A DNA stretch of 64,000 bases. It comes from Pseudooceanicola sp. Lineage in GTDB: Bacteria > Pseudomonadota > Alphaproteobacteria > Rhodobacterales > Rhodobacteraceae. Of this stretch, positions 57,144-64,000 are shown piece by piece. The notes beneath the pieces were generated by a model that was given only the letters and a program-made list of their open reading frames with translations, had not been told where the DNA came from and did not search any database. Location: contig NZ_JARGNH010000012.1 of assembly GCF_029213205.1 (NCBI RefSeq), forward strand, positions 50,265 to 114,264, given 5' to 3'. The position numbers and the translations under genes are program-made. Numbering within the stretch: position 1 is the first letter of the stretch; each line of letters opens with the position of its first letter.

Positions 57144-58106
57144 TCAGGTGTTGGCGGCGATCAGCTCGGATTGCTTGACGATCACCTCGGCCTGTTTGAT
57201 TGAGGCGATGTCGACCAAACGGCCCTTGTAAACCACTGCCCCTGCGCCATTTTTCTGCGCCTCGTCCATCGCGGCGAGGATTTCGCGGGCCTCGGCGACC
57301 TTGGCATCCGACGGGGTGAACACCTCGTTCGAGAGGGCGATCTGCTTGGGGTGGATCGCCCATTTGCCGACCATGCCGAGTGTGGCCGAACGCAGCGCCT
57401 GGGCGCGGAAGCCATCATCGTCGCTGAAATCGCCAAAGGGGCCGTCCACCGGCAGCAGCCCATGGGTGCGGCAGGCGGCGACAATCGCGGTCTGCGCCCA
57501 ATGCCAGGGGTCGGACCAGTATTTCTGCCCCTCGCGCAGCATATAGTAATCTTCCTGGGTGCCACCGATGCCGGTGGTCTGCATCCCCATCGAGGCGGCG
57601 AAATCTGCCGCGCCGAGGCTCATCGCCTCCAGGCGGGGCGAGGCGGCGGCGATTTCTTCGACATGGGCGATGCCAGCCGCGCTTTCGATGATCACTTCGA
57701 ATTTGATCGGCTTGGTGCGGCCCTTGGCGCGCTCGATGGCGGTGACCAGCGCATCGACGGCATAGATATCCTCGGCGCAGCCGACCTTGGGGATCATGAT
57801 CATGTCGAGCCGGTCCGAGGATTTTTCCAGCAGATCGACCACGTCGCGATACCAATAGGGCGTATCCAGCCCGTTGATCCGCACCGACAGCGTCTTGGCG
57901 CCCCAGTCGATATCGCCAATCGCATCGACGGCCATTTGCCGCGCCATTTCCTTGTCGTCGGGGGCGACGGCGTCCTCAAGGTCCAGATTGATCACATCGG
58001 CGGCGCTGGTGGCCATTTTCGGTGGCAGTTTGGGATTCGAGGCGGGGCCGAACAGCTGGCAGCGATTGGGACGGGCGGGGGGCTGAGGCTGGATGCGGAA
58101 GGACAT
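57144..58106 (-). CDS. mcl1: L-malyl-CoA/beta-methylmalyl-CoA lyase
   Basis: HpcH/HpaI-type lyase of 320 residues. PARPNRCQLFGPASNPKL, VINLDLEDAVAPDDKEMARQ, EVIIESAAGIAHVEEIAAAS, MSLGAADFAASMGMQTTGIG and GMVGKWAIHPKQIAL match Mcl1 of Rhodobacter. It cleaves malyl-CoA to acetyl-CoA and glyoxylate and methylmalyl-CoA to propionyl-CoA and glyoxylate, in the ethylmalonyl-CoA pathway. AAGGAG selects the ATG at 58106. Confidence 0.94.
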   Translation of the reverse strand: MSFRIQPQPPARPNRCQLFGPASNPKLPPKMATSAADVINLDLEDAVAPDDKEMARQMAVDAIGDIDWGAKTLSVRINGLDTPYWYRDVVDLLEKSSDRLDMIMIPKVGCAEDIYAVDALVTAIERAKGRTKPIKFEVIIESAAGIAHVEEIAAASPRLEAMSLGAADFAASMGMQTTGIGGTQEDYYMLREGQKYWSDPWHWAQTAIVAACRTHGLLPVDGPFGDFSDDDGFRAQALRSATLGMVGKWAIHPKQIALSNEVFTPSDAKVAEAREILAAMDEAQKNGAGAVVYKGRLVDIASIKQAEVIVKQSELIAANT

Positions 58107-58353
58107 GGGTGCTCCTTGCGGGCAATGAAATTTCGTTATGATGGGGTCGAGGGGTATGAAATTGCGCCCGGCCTCGCAAGCTCCATTTTGCTCTGTGGTG
58201 AGGCAGGCCCGGCCGCATTGCGCAGAATCTTCGCACAAAAGCGGCCAGTCGCGGAAAAACTTGCACCAGAGCCGGCGGCAGCCGCAGACTTGCAAAGCAT
58301 TTGTGTGTCGCACCCGTTTGAATGGACCGGAACACTTATGCCGGGGCAAAGCC

Positions 58354-59355
58354 ATGATCGACACTCCATATCTCTTGTTTTTGGGCGATGCGCCCGATCC
58401 GTTGGCGGCCAAGGTGGCCCAGGGCATCCGCGACTGGCGACCCGACAATGCCGTCGGCCAGTTCCGGATGGCAGGCTGCCTGGCCGATATGAAATTGCCT
58501 GACATGAGCCTGGCCGAGGCCAGGGCGGCGGGGGCCAAGACCCTGGTGATCGGCGTCGCCAACCGGGGCGGGTTGATCAGCCCGGCCTGGAAAAAGGTGC
58601 TGATCGAAGCGCTGGAAGAGGGGTTCGATCTGGCCTCGGGGCTGCACAACCTGCTGCGCGAGGAGCCGGACTTGAAGGCGGTGGCCGAGGCGACCGGGCG
58701 CCAGCTGCATGACGTGCGGGTGCCGAGCGTGAAATACCCGATCGCCAATGGTGAAAAGCGGACCGGCAAGCGCTGTCTGGCGATCGGCACCGATTGTTCG
58801 GTCGGCAAGATGTATACCGCGCTGGCAATGGATCTGGAGATGAAGGCGCGCGGGATGAAGTCGAATTTCCGCGCCACCGGCCAGACCGGCATCCTGATCA
58901 CCGGCAACGGCGTGCCGCTGGATGCGGTGGTGGCCGATTTCATGGCCGGGTCAATCGAATGGCTGACCCCGGACAATGATGCCGATCATTGGGACATGAT
59001 CGAGGGGCAGGGCAGTCTGTTCCATGTTTCCTATTCCGGGGTGACGATGGCGCTGGTGCATGGCGGACAGCCGGACGCGCTGATTCTTTGTCATGAGCCG
59101 ACGCGGACCCATATGCGCGGGTTGCCGGGATACAAATTGCCGAGCCTGGAAGACCTGCGCGACATCGGTCTGCGATTGGCGCAGGTGGCCAACCCGGCCT
59201 GCACAGTGGTCGGCATCTCGATCAACAGCCAGCAGATGGGTGAGGCCGAGGCCGCCGATTATTGCGCCAAGGTCGAGGCGCGGATGGGTCTGCCCTGCGT
59301 CGATCCGTTCCGCCATGGTGCGGCCCGGCTGGTGGATGCGCTGGCGGCGGTTTGA
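58354..59355 (+). CDS. dgcN: DgcN-type protein (DUF1611), D-glutamate N-acetyltransferase
   Basis: A 333-residue P-loop-like protein of the DUF1611 family. Recognisable parts are GVANRGGLISPAWKKVL, LAIGTDCSVGKMYTALAMDL with a nucleotide-binding-like loop, and LVHGGQPDALILCHEPTRTH. In marine bacteria DgcN acetylates D-glutamate for the DgcN-DgcA route. The next two genes fit that route. Divergent from mcl1; a hairpin follows the stop. Confidence 0.85.
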   Translation: MIDTPYLLFLGDAPDPLAAKVAQGIRDWRPDNAVGQFRMAGCLADMKLPDMSLAEARAAGAKTLVIGVANRGGLISPAWKKVLIEALEEGFDLASGLHNLLREEPDLKAVAEATGRQLHDVRVPSVKYPIANGEKRTGKRCLAIGTDCSVGKMYTALAMDLEMKARGMKSNFRATGQTGILITGNGVPLDAVVADFMAGSIEWLTPDNDADHWDMIEGQGSLFHVSYSGVTMALVHGGQPDALILCHEPTRTHMRGLPGYKLPSLEDLRDIGLRLAQVANPACTVVGISINSQQMGEAEAADYCAKVEARMGLPCVDPFRHGAARLVDALAAV

Positions 59356-59404
59356 GCGATCTGAGGAAAATCTGCGCGGCGCGCGCGCCTTTCTTGAGGG
59401 TTGA

Positions 59405-59460
59405 CGAGGGGGCGTTGCCCCCTCGCGCTCTCCCAAGATAGTTGTGACCAGAAGAAGATA
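59405..59460 (+). repeat. Intergenic hairpin-plus-motif element, copy 3
   Basis: A 9-bp hairpin (CGAGGGGGC 59405-59413, GCCCCCTCG 59417-59425) followed by CCCAAGATAGTTGTGACCAG and AAGAAG. It lies between dgcN and dgcA and may attenuate the operon. Confidence 0.6.
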
Positions 59461-59483
59461 ACCAGAGCAGGAAAGGGGTGGCG

Positions 59484-60449
59484 ATGCAGATTGAGGTCAC
59501 GGCCGAAACATTCCGGCTGGCGCAGGTGTTCACCATTTCGCGCGGCAGCCGGACCGAGGCGCAGGTGTTGCGGGTGCAGATCAAGGAGGGCGGTTTCAGC
59601 GGCCAGGGCGAATGTGTGCCCTATGCGCGCTATGGCGAGACCCTGGAGAGCGTGAGCGCCGAGATTCGCGGCCTGCCGGACCGGTTCGACCGGGCTGCGC
59701 TTGCCGATCTGCTGCCTGCCGGGGCGGCGCGCAATGCGGTTGATTGCGCGCTCTGGGACCTGGAAAGCAAGCGGGCGGGCAAACGGGCTTGGGAACTGGC
59801 CGGGCTGCCGGTGCCAGGGCCGGAGGTGACCGCCTATACCCTGTCGCTGGCCGAACCGGACGAGATGCAGGCCCAGGCGGAAAAGAACGCGCATCGGCCG
59901 ATCCTGAAGATCAAGCTTGGCACCCCGGATGACATGCCGCGATTGGAGGCGGTGCGGCGCGGGGCGCCGAAATCGGTGATTATTGTTGATGCCAATGAGG
60001 GCTGGAGCGCGGCGGTCTATGCCGATCTGGCTCCGCATCTGGTGCGGCTGGGGGTGGCGCTGGTCGAACAGCCCTTGCCAGCGGGTGCGGATGAGGCGCT
60101 GATCGGCATGGCGCGCCCGGTGCCGGTCTGCGCCGATGAAAGCTGCCATGATCGCGCTAGCCTGGCCGGGCTGGCGGGCAAATATGACGTGGTGAACATC
60201 AAGCTGGACAAGACCGGCGGGCTCAGTGAGGCGCTGCGCCTGCGTACAGCGGCGCTGGCCGAGGGTTATCGGGTGATGGTTGGCTGCATGGTCGGCACCT
60301 CGCTGGCAATGGCGCCGGCGGTGCTGGTGGCGCAGGGGGCGATGGTGACAGACCTTGACGGGCCGCTTCTGTTGGCCGAAGACCGCGCCACGCCGCTGTT
60401 TTACGACGAAAAAGGCGTGTATCCGCCCGAGCCTGCGCTCTGGGGCTGA
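59484..60449 (+). CDS. dgcA: DgcA-type enolase-superfamily epimerase
   Basis: A 321-residue enolase-superfamily member of the dipeptide-epimerase/MLE group: general base pair in PILKIKLGTPDD (KxK), metal ligands in IVDANEGW, VEQPLP and ADESCHD, and second lysine in VVNIKLDKTGG. Named DgcA (N-acetyl-D-glutamate racemase) because of its dgcN neighbour. AAAGGGG precedes the ATG at 59484; a GTG at 59478 is less likely. Confidence 0.85.
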   Translation: MQIEVTAETFRLAQVFTISRGSRTEAQVLRVQIKEGGFSGQGECVPYARYGETLESVSAEIRGLPDRFDRAALADLLPAGAARNAVDCALWDLESKRAGKRAWELAGLPVPGPEVTAYTLSLAEPDEMQAQAEKNAHRPILKIKLGTPDDMPRLEAVRRGAPKSVIIVDANEGWSAAVYADLAPHLVRLGVALVEQPLPAGADEALIGMARPVPVCADESCHDRASLAGLAGKYDVVNIKLDKTGGLSEALRLRTAALAEGYRVMVGCMVGTSLAMAPAVLVAQGAMVTDLDGPLLLAEDRATPLFYDEKGVYPPEPALWG

Positions 60450-60464
60450 GTTGGGAGAGTTGAG

Positions 60465-61328
60465 ATGAGCCGCACCGTCTATGTGAATGGAAATTACCTG
60501 CCTGAGGAAGAGGCGAAGATTTCGATCTTTGATCGTGGCTTCCTGATGGCGGATGGCGTCTATGAGGTGACCAGCGTGTTGGGCGGCAAGCTGATCGATT
60601 TCGACGGCCATGCCAAGCGGCTGCAACGCTCGCTGGGCGAACTGGATATGGCGACGCCCTGTTCCACTGAGGAGCTGCTGGACATTCACCGGGCACTTGT
60701 CGAAAAGAACGCGCTCGTCGACGGGATGATCTATCTGCAGGTCACCCGTGGCGCCGCCGGGGACCGGGATTTTGCCTTTCCCGATCCCGAACAGGTGCCC
60801 TCGACCCTGGTTCTGTTCACCCAGTCCAAACCCGGGTTGGCCGAGGATCCGAAGGTGGCCAAGGGGATTTCGGTGATCTCGATCGAGGATATCCGCTGGG
60901 GTCGGCGCGACATCAAGACGGTGCAGCTGCTCTATCCGTCGATGGGCAAGATGATGGCCAAAGCCGCCGGGGCGGATGACGCCTGGATGGTCGAGGAGGG
61001 GGCGGTGACCGAGGGCACCAGCAACAACGCCTATATCGTCAAGGGCAACAAGATCATTACCCGGGCGCTGAGCCATGACATCCTGCACGGGATCACCCGC
61101 GCTGCGGTGCTGCGCTTTGCCCGTGAGGCGCAGATGGAGGTCGAGGAGCGGTCGTTTTCCATCGACGAGGCGCAGGCGGCGGATGAGGCCTTTATCACCT
61201 CGGCCTCGAGTTTCGTGATGCCGGTGGTCGAGATCGACGGCGCCAAGGTCGGCAGCGGCACACCGGGGCGGGTGGCGCTGCGGCTGCGCGAGATTTATCT
61301 TGAGGAAAGCCGCAAGGCGGCGCGCTGA
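60465..61328 (+). CDS. D-amino-acid transaminase
   Basis: Fold-type IV PLP aminotransferase of 287 residues. VNGNYLPEEEAKISIFDRGF, the PLP lysine in RRDIKTVQLLYPSMGK, EGAVTEGTSNNAYIVKGN and TASSF-like TSASSFVMPVVEIDG match D-alanine aminotransferases. It lies 15 bases after dgcA and would link D-alanine and D-glutamate with 2-oxo acids. Confidence 0.9.
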   Translation: MSRTVYVNGNYLPEEEAKISIFDRGFLMADGVYEVTSVLGGKLIDFDGHAKRLQRSLGELDMATPCSTEELLDIHRALVEKNALVDGMIYLQVTRGAAGDRDFAFPDPEQVPSTLVLFTQSKPGLAEDPKVAKGISVISIEDIRWGRRDIKTVQLLYPSMGKMMAKAAGADDAWMVEEGAVTEGTSNNAYIVKGNKIITRALSHDILHGITRAAVLRFAREAQMEVEERSFSIDEAQAADEAFITSASSFVMPVVEIDGAKVGSGTPGRVALRLREIYLEESRKAAR

Positions 61329-61353
61329 TACTGACCGCTGGCGAGCAAGGGCC

Positions 61354-61378
61354 GCGCCCCGCCGCATAGGCGGGGCGC
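61354..61378. terminator. Bidirectional hairpin between the transaminase and GNAT genes
   Basis: Stem GCGCCCCGCC (61354-61363) and GGCGGGGCGC (61369-61378) with a GCATA loop. CTGACC and GGTCAG further out can extend it. Confidence 0.8.
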
Positions 61379-61384
61379 TCAGGG

Positions 61385-61894
61385 TCAGTCCAGCTGCGCA
61401 CACATCTGCACCGCCGGGAACAGCACCCCGGGGGCCAGGCGGATTTCGATGCCGCCACTGCGGGTAAATCCCAACCTCTCATAGAACGGCTCGGCGGTGA
61501 GCGTGCTTTGGCAATGCAGCCGGGTCAGCCCGGCGGCGGCGGCAGAGCGCAGCACCTCGGTCATCAATCGGCGGGCATGGCCCTGGCCGATATGCTCGGG
61601 GTCGGTGGCGACATGGCGGATATGGCCCTGACCTCGGCGACCGGCGCGGCCATGCGGCGAGCTGTCGGTCCAGCCGCCGACAGCCAGGGTGCGACCGGTG
61701 TCATCCTCGCTGAGGAAATAGGTGCCACAGCGCAGCAGCCGCGGGCGTGACTGGGTCATCAGCGGCAGGGCGGCGGCGAGTACGGTGGTCGGGTAGTCAG
61801 AGGCCAGCAGGGCGCGGTAGGAGCGTCCCAGCAGGGTGGTGACCCGCGCCGCATCGGCGGGGATGGTCGGACGGATGGTGATGCTCTGGCACAT
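61385..61894 (-). CDS. GNAT-family N-acetyltransferase
   Basis: A 169-residue acetyltransferase: ITIRPTIPADAARVTTLLGR at the start, acetyl-CoA loop VATDPEHIGQGHARRLMTEV (the Q-x-x-G/A motif), and FYERLGFTRSGG near the end. The substrate is unknown. It follows rpmG on the same strand beyond a terminator. Confidence 0.88.
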   Translation of the reverse strand: MCQSITIRPTIPADAARVTTLLGRSYRALLASDYPTTVLAAALPLMTQSRPRLLRCGTYFLSEDDTGRTLAVGGWTDSSPHGRAGRRGQGHIRHVATDPEHIGQGHARRLMTEVLRSAAAAGLTRLHCQSTLTAEPFYERLGFTRSGGIEIRLAPGVLFPAVQMCAQLD

Positions 61895-61937
61895 GGTCGT
61901 GGTCCTGATCCCGAGAAGGGAGAGGCGCGCGACCCTG

Positions 61938-61972
61938 AAAAAGACAAGAGCCGCGCTGGGATGGCGCGGCTC
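61938..61972 (-). terminator. Rho-independent terminator of rpmG
   Basis: Stem GAGCCGCGC (61948-61956) and GCGCGGCTC (61964-61972); on the minus strand it is followed by TTGTCTTTTT. Confidence 0.88.
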
Positions 61973-61999
61973 GGCTTGGTCTTTGCAAGGGGGCGATCG

Positions 62000-62167
62000 T
62001 TACTTGATCTTGCCTTCCTTGTATTCGACATGCTTGCGCACCACGGGGTCGTATTTACGCACCGCCATCTTTTCGGTCATGGTTCGTGCGTTTTTCTTGG
62101 TCACATAAAAATGGCCAGTGCCCGCGGACGAGTTCAGGCGGATCTTGATGGTGGTCGGCTTCGCCAT
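62000..62167 (-). CDS. rpmG: 50S ribosomal protein L33
   Basis: A 55-residue ribosomal protein: [33 protein letters not shown] and [20 protein letters not shown]. The zinc cysteines of the C+ form are absent, as usual in proteobacteria. GGAG precedes the ATG. Confidence 0.97.
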   Translation of the reverse strand: MAKPTTIKIRLNSSAGTGHFYVTKKNARTMTEKMAVRKYDPVVRKHVEYKEGKIK

Positions 62168-62283
62168 TGGTCTTCTCCTGCGGTGGGGCCAGCTGCGGCC
62201 CGCGAAATCTCACGAAGCCTGCCTTTTAGCGATAGGCGGGGGGGAGTCAACTGCAAAGGAAGGGGAAAATACCGAAACCGGTT

Positions 62284-62348
62284 GGGGGGGGGCATCTCCT
62301 CGTCGGCCTCCGGCCGCCCCCCACCGAGGTATTTTGGACCAGAAGAAG
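62284..62348 (+). repeat. Intergenic hairpin-plus-motif element, copy 4
   Basis: A G-rich/C-rich stem (around 62284-62292 and 62315-62322) is followed by CCGAGGTATTTTGGACCAGA and AGAAG (to 62348). It lies between rpmG and the IS3 fragment. Apart from this I see no feature in 62168-62400. Confidence 0.55.
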
Positions 62349-62454
62349 CGGTAAGAATTCAGGTTTTGCAGAGGTGGTTCCGGACATCTGAACGGTCGGG
62401 ACAAGTGGATTTTCCGTGCAACAGCGGCAGGATGCTGCGAGCAGGGAGAAGACC

Positions 62455-62646
62455 ATGGCAAGACGGCCGCGCCGGAACCACAGCCCGGCATTCAAGGCGA
62501 AAGTGGCGGTGGTCGCGATCAAGGGCAAGACGACCCCGATCGAGCTGGCGCAGGAGTTCGACAGCCATCCGAAGCAGATCAAGCAGTGGTGCGACCAGCT
62601 GCTTGAGGGCGCGGCCGGGGTGTTCGGCGATCGACATGAAGTGTAG
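62455..62646 (+). pseudogene. IS3-family transposase OrfA fragment
   Basis: Encodes RRPRRNHSPAFKAKVAVVAI, ELAQEFDSHPKQIKQWCDQL and LEGAAGVFG, the HTH of IS3-group OrfA. After GVFG it reads DRHEV and stops; DRHEV looks like a remnant of the later IDMKSLHAKIG helix, implying an internal deletion, and the rest of the IS is absent. The IS481-type element begins within a few bases. Confidence 0.8.
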
Positions 62647-62653
62647 TGGTTCA

Positions 62654-63845
62654 GATGTGATCTGACAGTTGGCCATTTTTCTGGCGGCGTCTGTCAGGTC
62701 AAGTTCAGTTCACGAACTTTTCCTTCCAGATTGTTTTACCCTCGATCATAGTTTCGATGGGCGTTCTGCCGCAACACATTTTGCCCTGATGCGTACGCTC
62801 GTGGTTGTAATGATGCAGCCACTCATCCAGATCGGCCTGAAGCGTATCAATGCTGTCGTAGAGCTTTTTGCGGAACGCGACCTGGTAAAACTCCTGCAGG
62901 ATCGTTTTGTGGAACCGCTCGCAAATGCCGTTCGTTTGAGGCGATTTCACCTTGGTCTTGGTGTGGTCGATGTCATTGATGGCCAGGAAGAGCTGGAAGT
63001 CGTGCTTGTCGATCCGCCCACAATACTCCGTCCCGCGATCCGTCAGAATGCGCAGCACCGGTAGATCGTTTTCCTCATGGAACGGCAGCACCCTGTCGTT
63101 GAGCAGATCCGCCGCCGTGATCGGCGTTTTGGTGGTATAAAGCTTGGCATGGGCCACCTTGCTGTAGGTGTCGACATAGGTCTGCTGATAGACGCGCCCG
63201 ACGCCCTTGAGAGTGCCGACGTAGAACGTGTCCTGCGAGCCAAGATAACCTGGGTGGGCCGTCTCGATCTCGCCGCAGGCTTCGTCGTCCAATTTCTTCT
63301 TTTCCAGCGCCTGCACCTGCGCTTCGGTCAGAATGCCGCCCTCTTCGGCGACCAAGGCTTCCAGCGCTTTCAGGCGGGTCTTGAAGTTCGCCAGATCGAC
63401 CGCACGCCCGAGGGCGAAACGAACACCCCCAGCTTGCGCAGCTCGTTGGACGTGCGGGCCTGGCCATAGGCCGGGAAATCCGTAGCGGATTTGATGACAG
63501 CGTCCTCGGTCGCCTGATCCACCCGGTTCGCCAGATTGGGTTTGCGCCGCGTGCGCTCAAACAGCGCCTCGACGCCCCCATCCTCGACCGCCGACTTGTA
63601 GCGGTAGAACGTGTCACGCGACATGCCCATGACCTGGCAGGCTTTGGATACGTTGCCAAGTTCCTCGGCCAGGTTCAGCAGCCCAGTCTTGTGCTTGATG
63701 ATTTTTTCAGAAGTATTCAACATTGTGGTTTCCTTGTTGATGGTTCGGTTTGCACCACCATCAAAACGGACAACCGTCATCTCGTTCAAGAGATGCTCCG
63801 TCCCCATTCCAGCGTGCTGGGAAGGGGGCGGTGTCAGATCACATC
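62654..63845 (-). mobile_element. IS481-type insertion sequence
   Basis: The element is bounded by perfect 14-base inverted repeats GATGTGATCTGACA (62654-62667) and TGTCAGATCACATC (63832-63845), with weaker similarity outside them. It holds one minus-strand transposase frame that is broken near 63391-63400. Size about 1.2 kb fits IS481-type elements. Confidence 0.75.
62705..63723 (-). pseudogene. IS481-type transposase, frameshifted
   Basis: From the ATG at 63723 the first part (MLNTSEKIIKHKTGLLNLAE, an HTH with CQVMGMSRDTFYRYK, then RKLGVFVSPSGVRSIW) is in one frame. The rest, from DLANFKTRLKALEALVAEEG through the rve-type DDE core (SQDTFYVGTLKGVGRVYQQT, LTDRGTEYCG, QTNGICERFHKTILQEF) to KEKFVN, is in another. 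The break is at about 63391-63400, where a repeat-mediated deletion seems to have occurred. Confidence 0.8.
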
Positions 63846-64000
63846 AAGACTAATTCACGTAAAGTGGAGCAAATGGCCTCCGACAAACCCGGCGCGGTTC
63901 AGTTTGTCATTTCCAGAGGCTCATGGGCCAGATGCTCATGGGGATGTAACCCTAAATCTGGTATCCACCCCGGCAAACGCGCGTGGCGGCGTGGCGGAAA
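63846..64000. other. Window end without recognised gene
   Basis: After the right inverted repeat I recognise nothing in about 155 bases; it is not the continuation of the interrupted IS3 orfA. Confidence 0.4.

Overview
The window looks like a chromosomal segment of a GC-rich alphaproteobacterium of the order Rhodobacterales. The reasons are the gene order rpsT-dnaA-dnaN-recF-gyrB, a lyase almost identical in motif content to Rhodobacter-type Mcl1, tripartite TctABC and TRAP solute systems, and recurring intergenic hairpin-plus-motif elements of the kind common in this group. No tRNA, rRNA or CRISPR array was recognised.

Layout. 1-3.9 kb: end of cydC, then cydABX (cytochrome bd oxidase) behind a perfect FNR box. 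4.1-5.8 kb: a Tat-exported SQR-like flavoprotein and a DUF5368 membrane protein. 5.8-6.4 kb: a graveyard of IS3, IS110-like and IS-end fragments. 6.4-15 kb: a catabolic island of two acyl-CoA dehydrogenases, an NDP-forming acyl-CoA synthetase, TctCAB transport and an amidohydrolase. 15-16.6 kb: two truncated genes fused head to head, and an AT-richer gene with an HEPN-like motif. 16.7-24 kb: a fused 5-oxoprolinase/hydantoinase divergent from a DctPQM TRAP system, with a MarR-like regulator and a 21-bp palindromic operator. 24-34.3 kb: the replication core rpsT, dnaA, dnaN, recF, gyrB, with a VOC protein and a secreted caspase-TPR protein between recF and gyrB, and a frameshifted GIY-YIG gene overlapping the gyrB end. 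34.8-44 kb: a Na+-NQR operon nqrABCDEF-apbE-nqrM-CBS, divergent from a periplasmic pentaheme cytochrome, followed by a UspA protein. 44-47 kb: IS5 debris, a truncated enolase-superfamily gene, a zinc alcohol dehydrogenase and an internally deleted MFS gene. 47-52.8 kb: pobA-pcaDCHG-hydrolase-pcaB for 4-hydroxybenzoate and protocatechuate. 52.8-55.8 kb: a HAD, hydrolase, PLP dehydratase and MaoC operon. 56-62.2 kb: an FKBP, a conserved membrane protein, mcl1, the D-glutamate genes dgcN-dgcA plus a D-amino-acid transaminase, a GNAT protein and rpmG. 62.4-64 kb: an IS3 orfA fragment and a damaged IS481-type element.

The most interesting system is the NQR locus. NqrD, NqrE and NqrF keep their metal-ligand cysteines, and apbE and nqrM are present. 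However, NqrB is only 260 residues and lacks the segment carrying the covalent FMN threonine, NqrC has Ser at the FMN-acceptor position, and the operon is paired back to back with a pentaheme c-type cytochrome. This suggests a modified electron-exit route. Other points worth a second look are the HEPN-like protein, the exported caspase-TPR protein inside the replication gene cluster, and several clean genome-decay junctions.

All calls rest on reading the sequence and on family knowledge; no database search was run.
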